DNA from: Prevotellaceae bacterium | Lineage (GTDB): Bacteria > Bacteroidota > Bacteroidia > Bacteroidales > UBA932 | Direction: 5' to 3' | NCBI GenBank assembly: GCA_031259805.1 | Contig: JAIRKX010000178.1 | Location: 1-5,821 of the forward strand | Length of the DNA stretch: 5,821 nucleotides | The notes under the pieces: model-generated | What the model was told of the DNA's origin: nothing | The model's database searches: none | Seen by the model: the letters and a program-made list of their open reading frames with translations, nothing else | Part shown: in pieces, positions 5,781 to 5,821 of the stretch | Position numbering within the stretch: the first letter of the stretch is position 1 | Layout: each line of letters opens with the position of its first letter | Translations under genes and position numbers: made by a program

Positions 5781-5821
5781 ATGACAGGCAAATTACCCAA
5801 CAAAAATCAAAGAGAGTTGTT
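5781..5821 (+). CDS. Start of a protein, probably an IS5-type transposase (partial)
   Basis: An ATG at 5781 opens a frame that runs off the window after 13 codons, reading MTGKLPNKNQREL with the next codon starting TT (Phe or Leu). The pattern M-x-x-K-x-P-x-x-x-Q-x-x-L-F resembles the N-terminus of Bacteroidota IS5-family DDE transposases as I remember them. The A-rich run just before the ATG, the lack of a Shine-Dalgarno sequence and the long AT-rich leader fit a real start. With 13 residues this is a recognition call only; it could be an unrelated gene. The DDE residues and the right inverted repeat would lie beyond the window. Confidence 0.5.
   Translation, partial: MTGKLPNKNQREL

Overview
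The window looks like a chromosomal segment of a Bacteroidota bacterium, probably order Bacteroidales. The reasons are the gene content (a NupG-type nucleoside symporter, a kinase-less PASTA membrane protein, an RluA-family pseudouridine synthase and Ddl in one run), promoter-like TAnnTTTG boxes instead of -10/-35 elements, starts without convincing Shine-Dalgarno sequences, and short heptameric repeats between genes. This rests on recognising protein families, not on a database search.

Layout. Positions 1-243 are a GC-rich array of about six copies of a 41-bp tandem repeat, cut by the window's left edge. A short AT-rich promoter region (244-310) follows, then mazG on the + strand (311-1081). 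The mazG stop codon lies at the start of a 7-bp repeat tract (about 1073-1121) that fills the 57-bp gap to a convergent gene. From 1139 to 5360 everything is on the minus strand and reads as one likely operon, in transcription order nupG (5360-4089), a PASTA protein (4085-3258), rluD (3216-2188) and ddl (2125-1139), with gaps of 3, 41 and 62 bp. Upstream of it, 5361-5780 has no gene. It holds the operon's likely promoter, three different short-period repeats, an orphan hairpin with a T-tract and an AT-rich leader. At the right edge a + strand reading frame opens at 5781 and is cut by the window; its 13 residues resemble the start of Bacteroidota IS5-type transposases.

Functions. The operon combines nucleoside uptake, maturation of large-subunit rRNA, D-Ala-D-Ala synthesis for peptidoglycan and a membrane-anchored PASTA protein that may sense or bind cell wall. 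mazG is house-cleaning of the nucleotide pool. All five full-length genes look intact, with their key motifs present.

I see no defence system, CRISPR array, phage gene or new multi-gene system. The least explained parts are non-coding: the 41-bp array with two nested palindromes beside mazG, the separate 7-bp-period tracts, and the orphan hairpin next to a probable insertion sequence.
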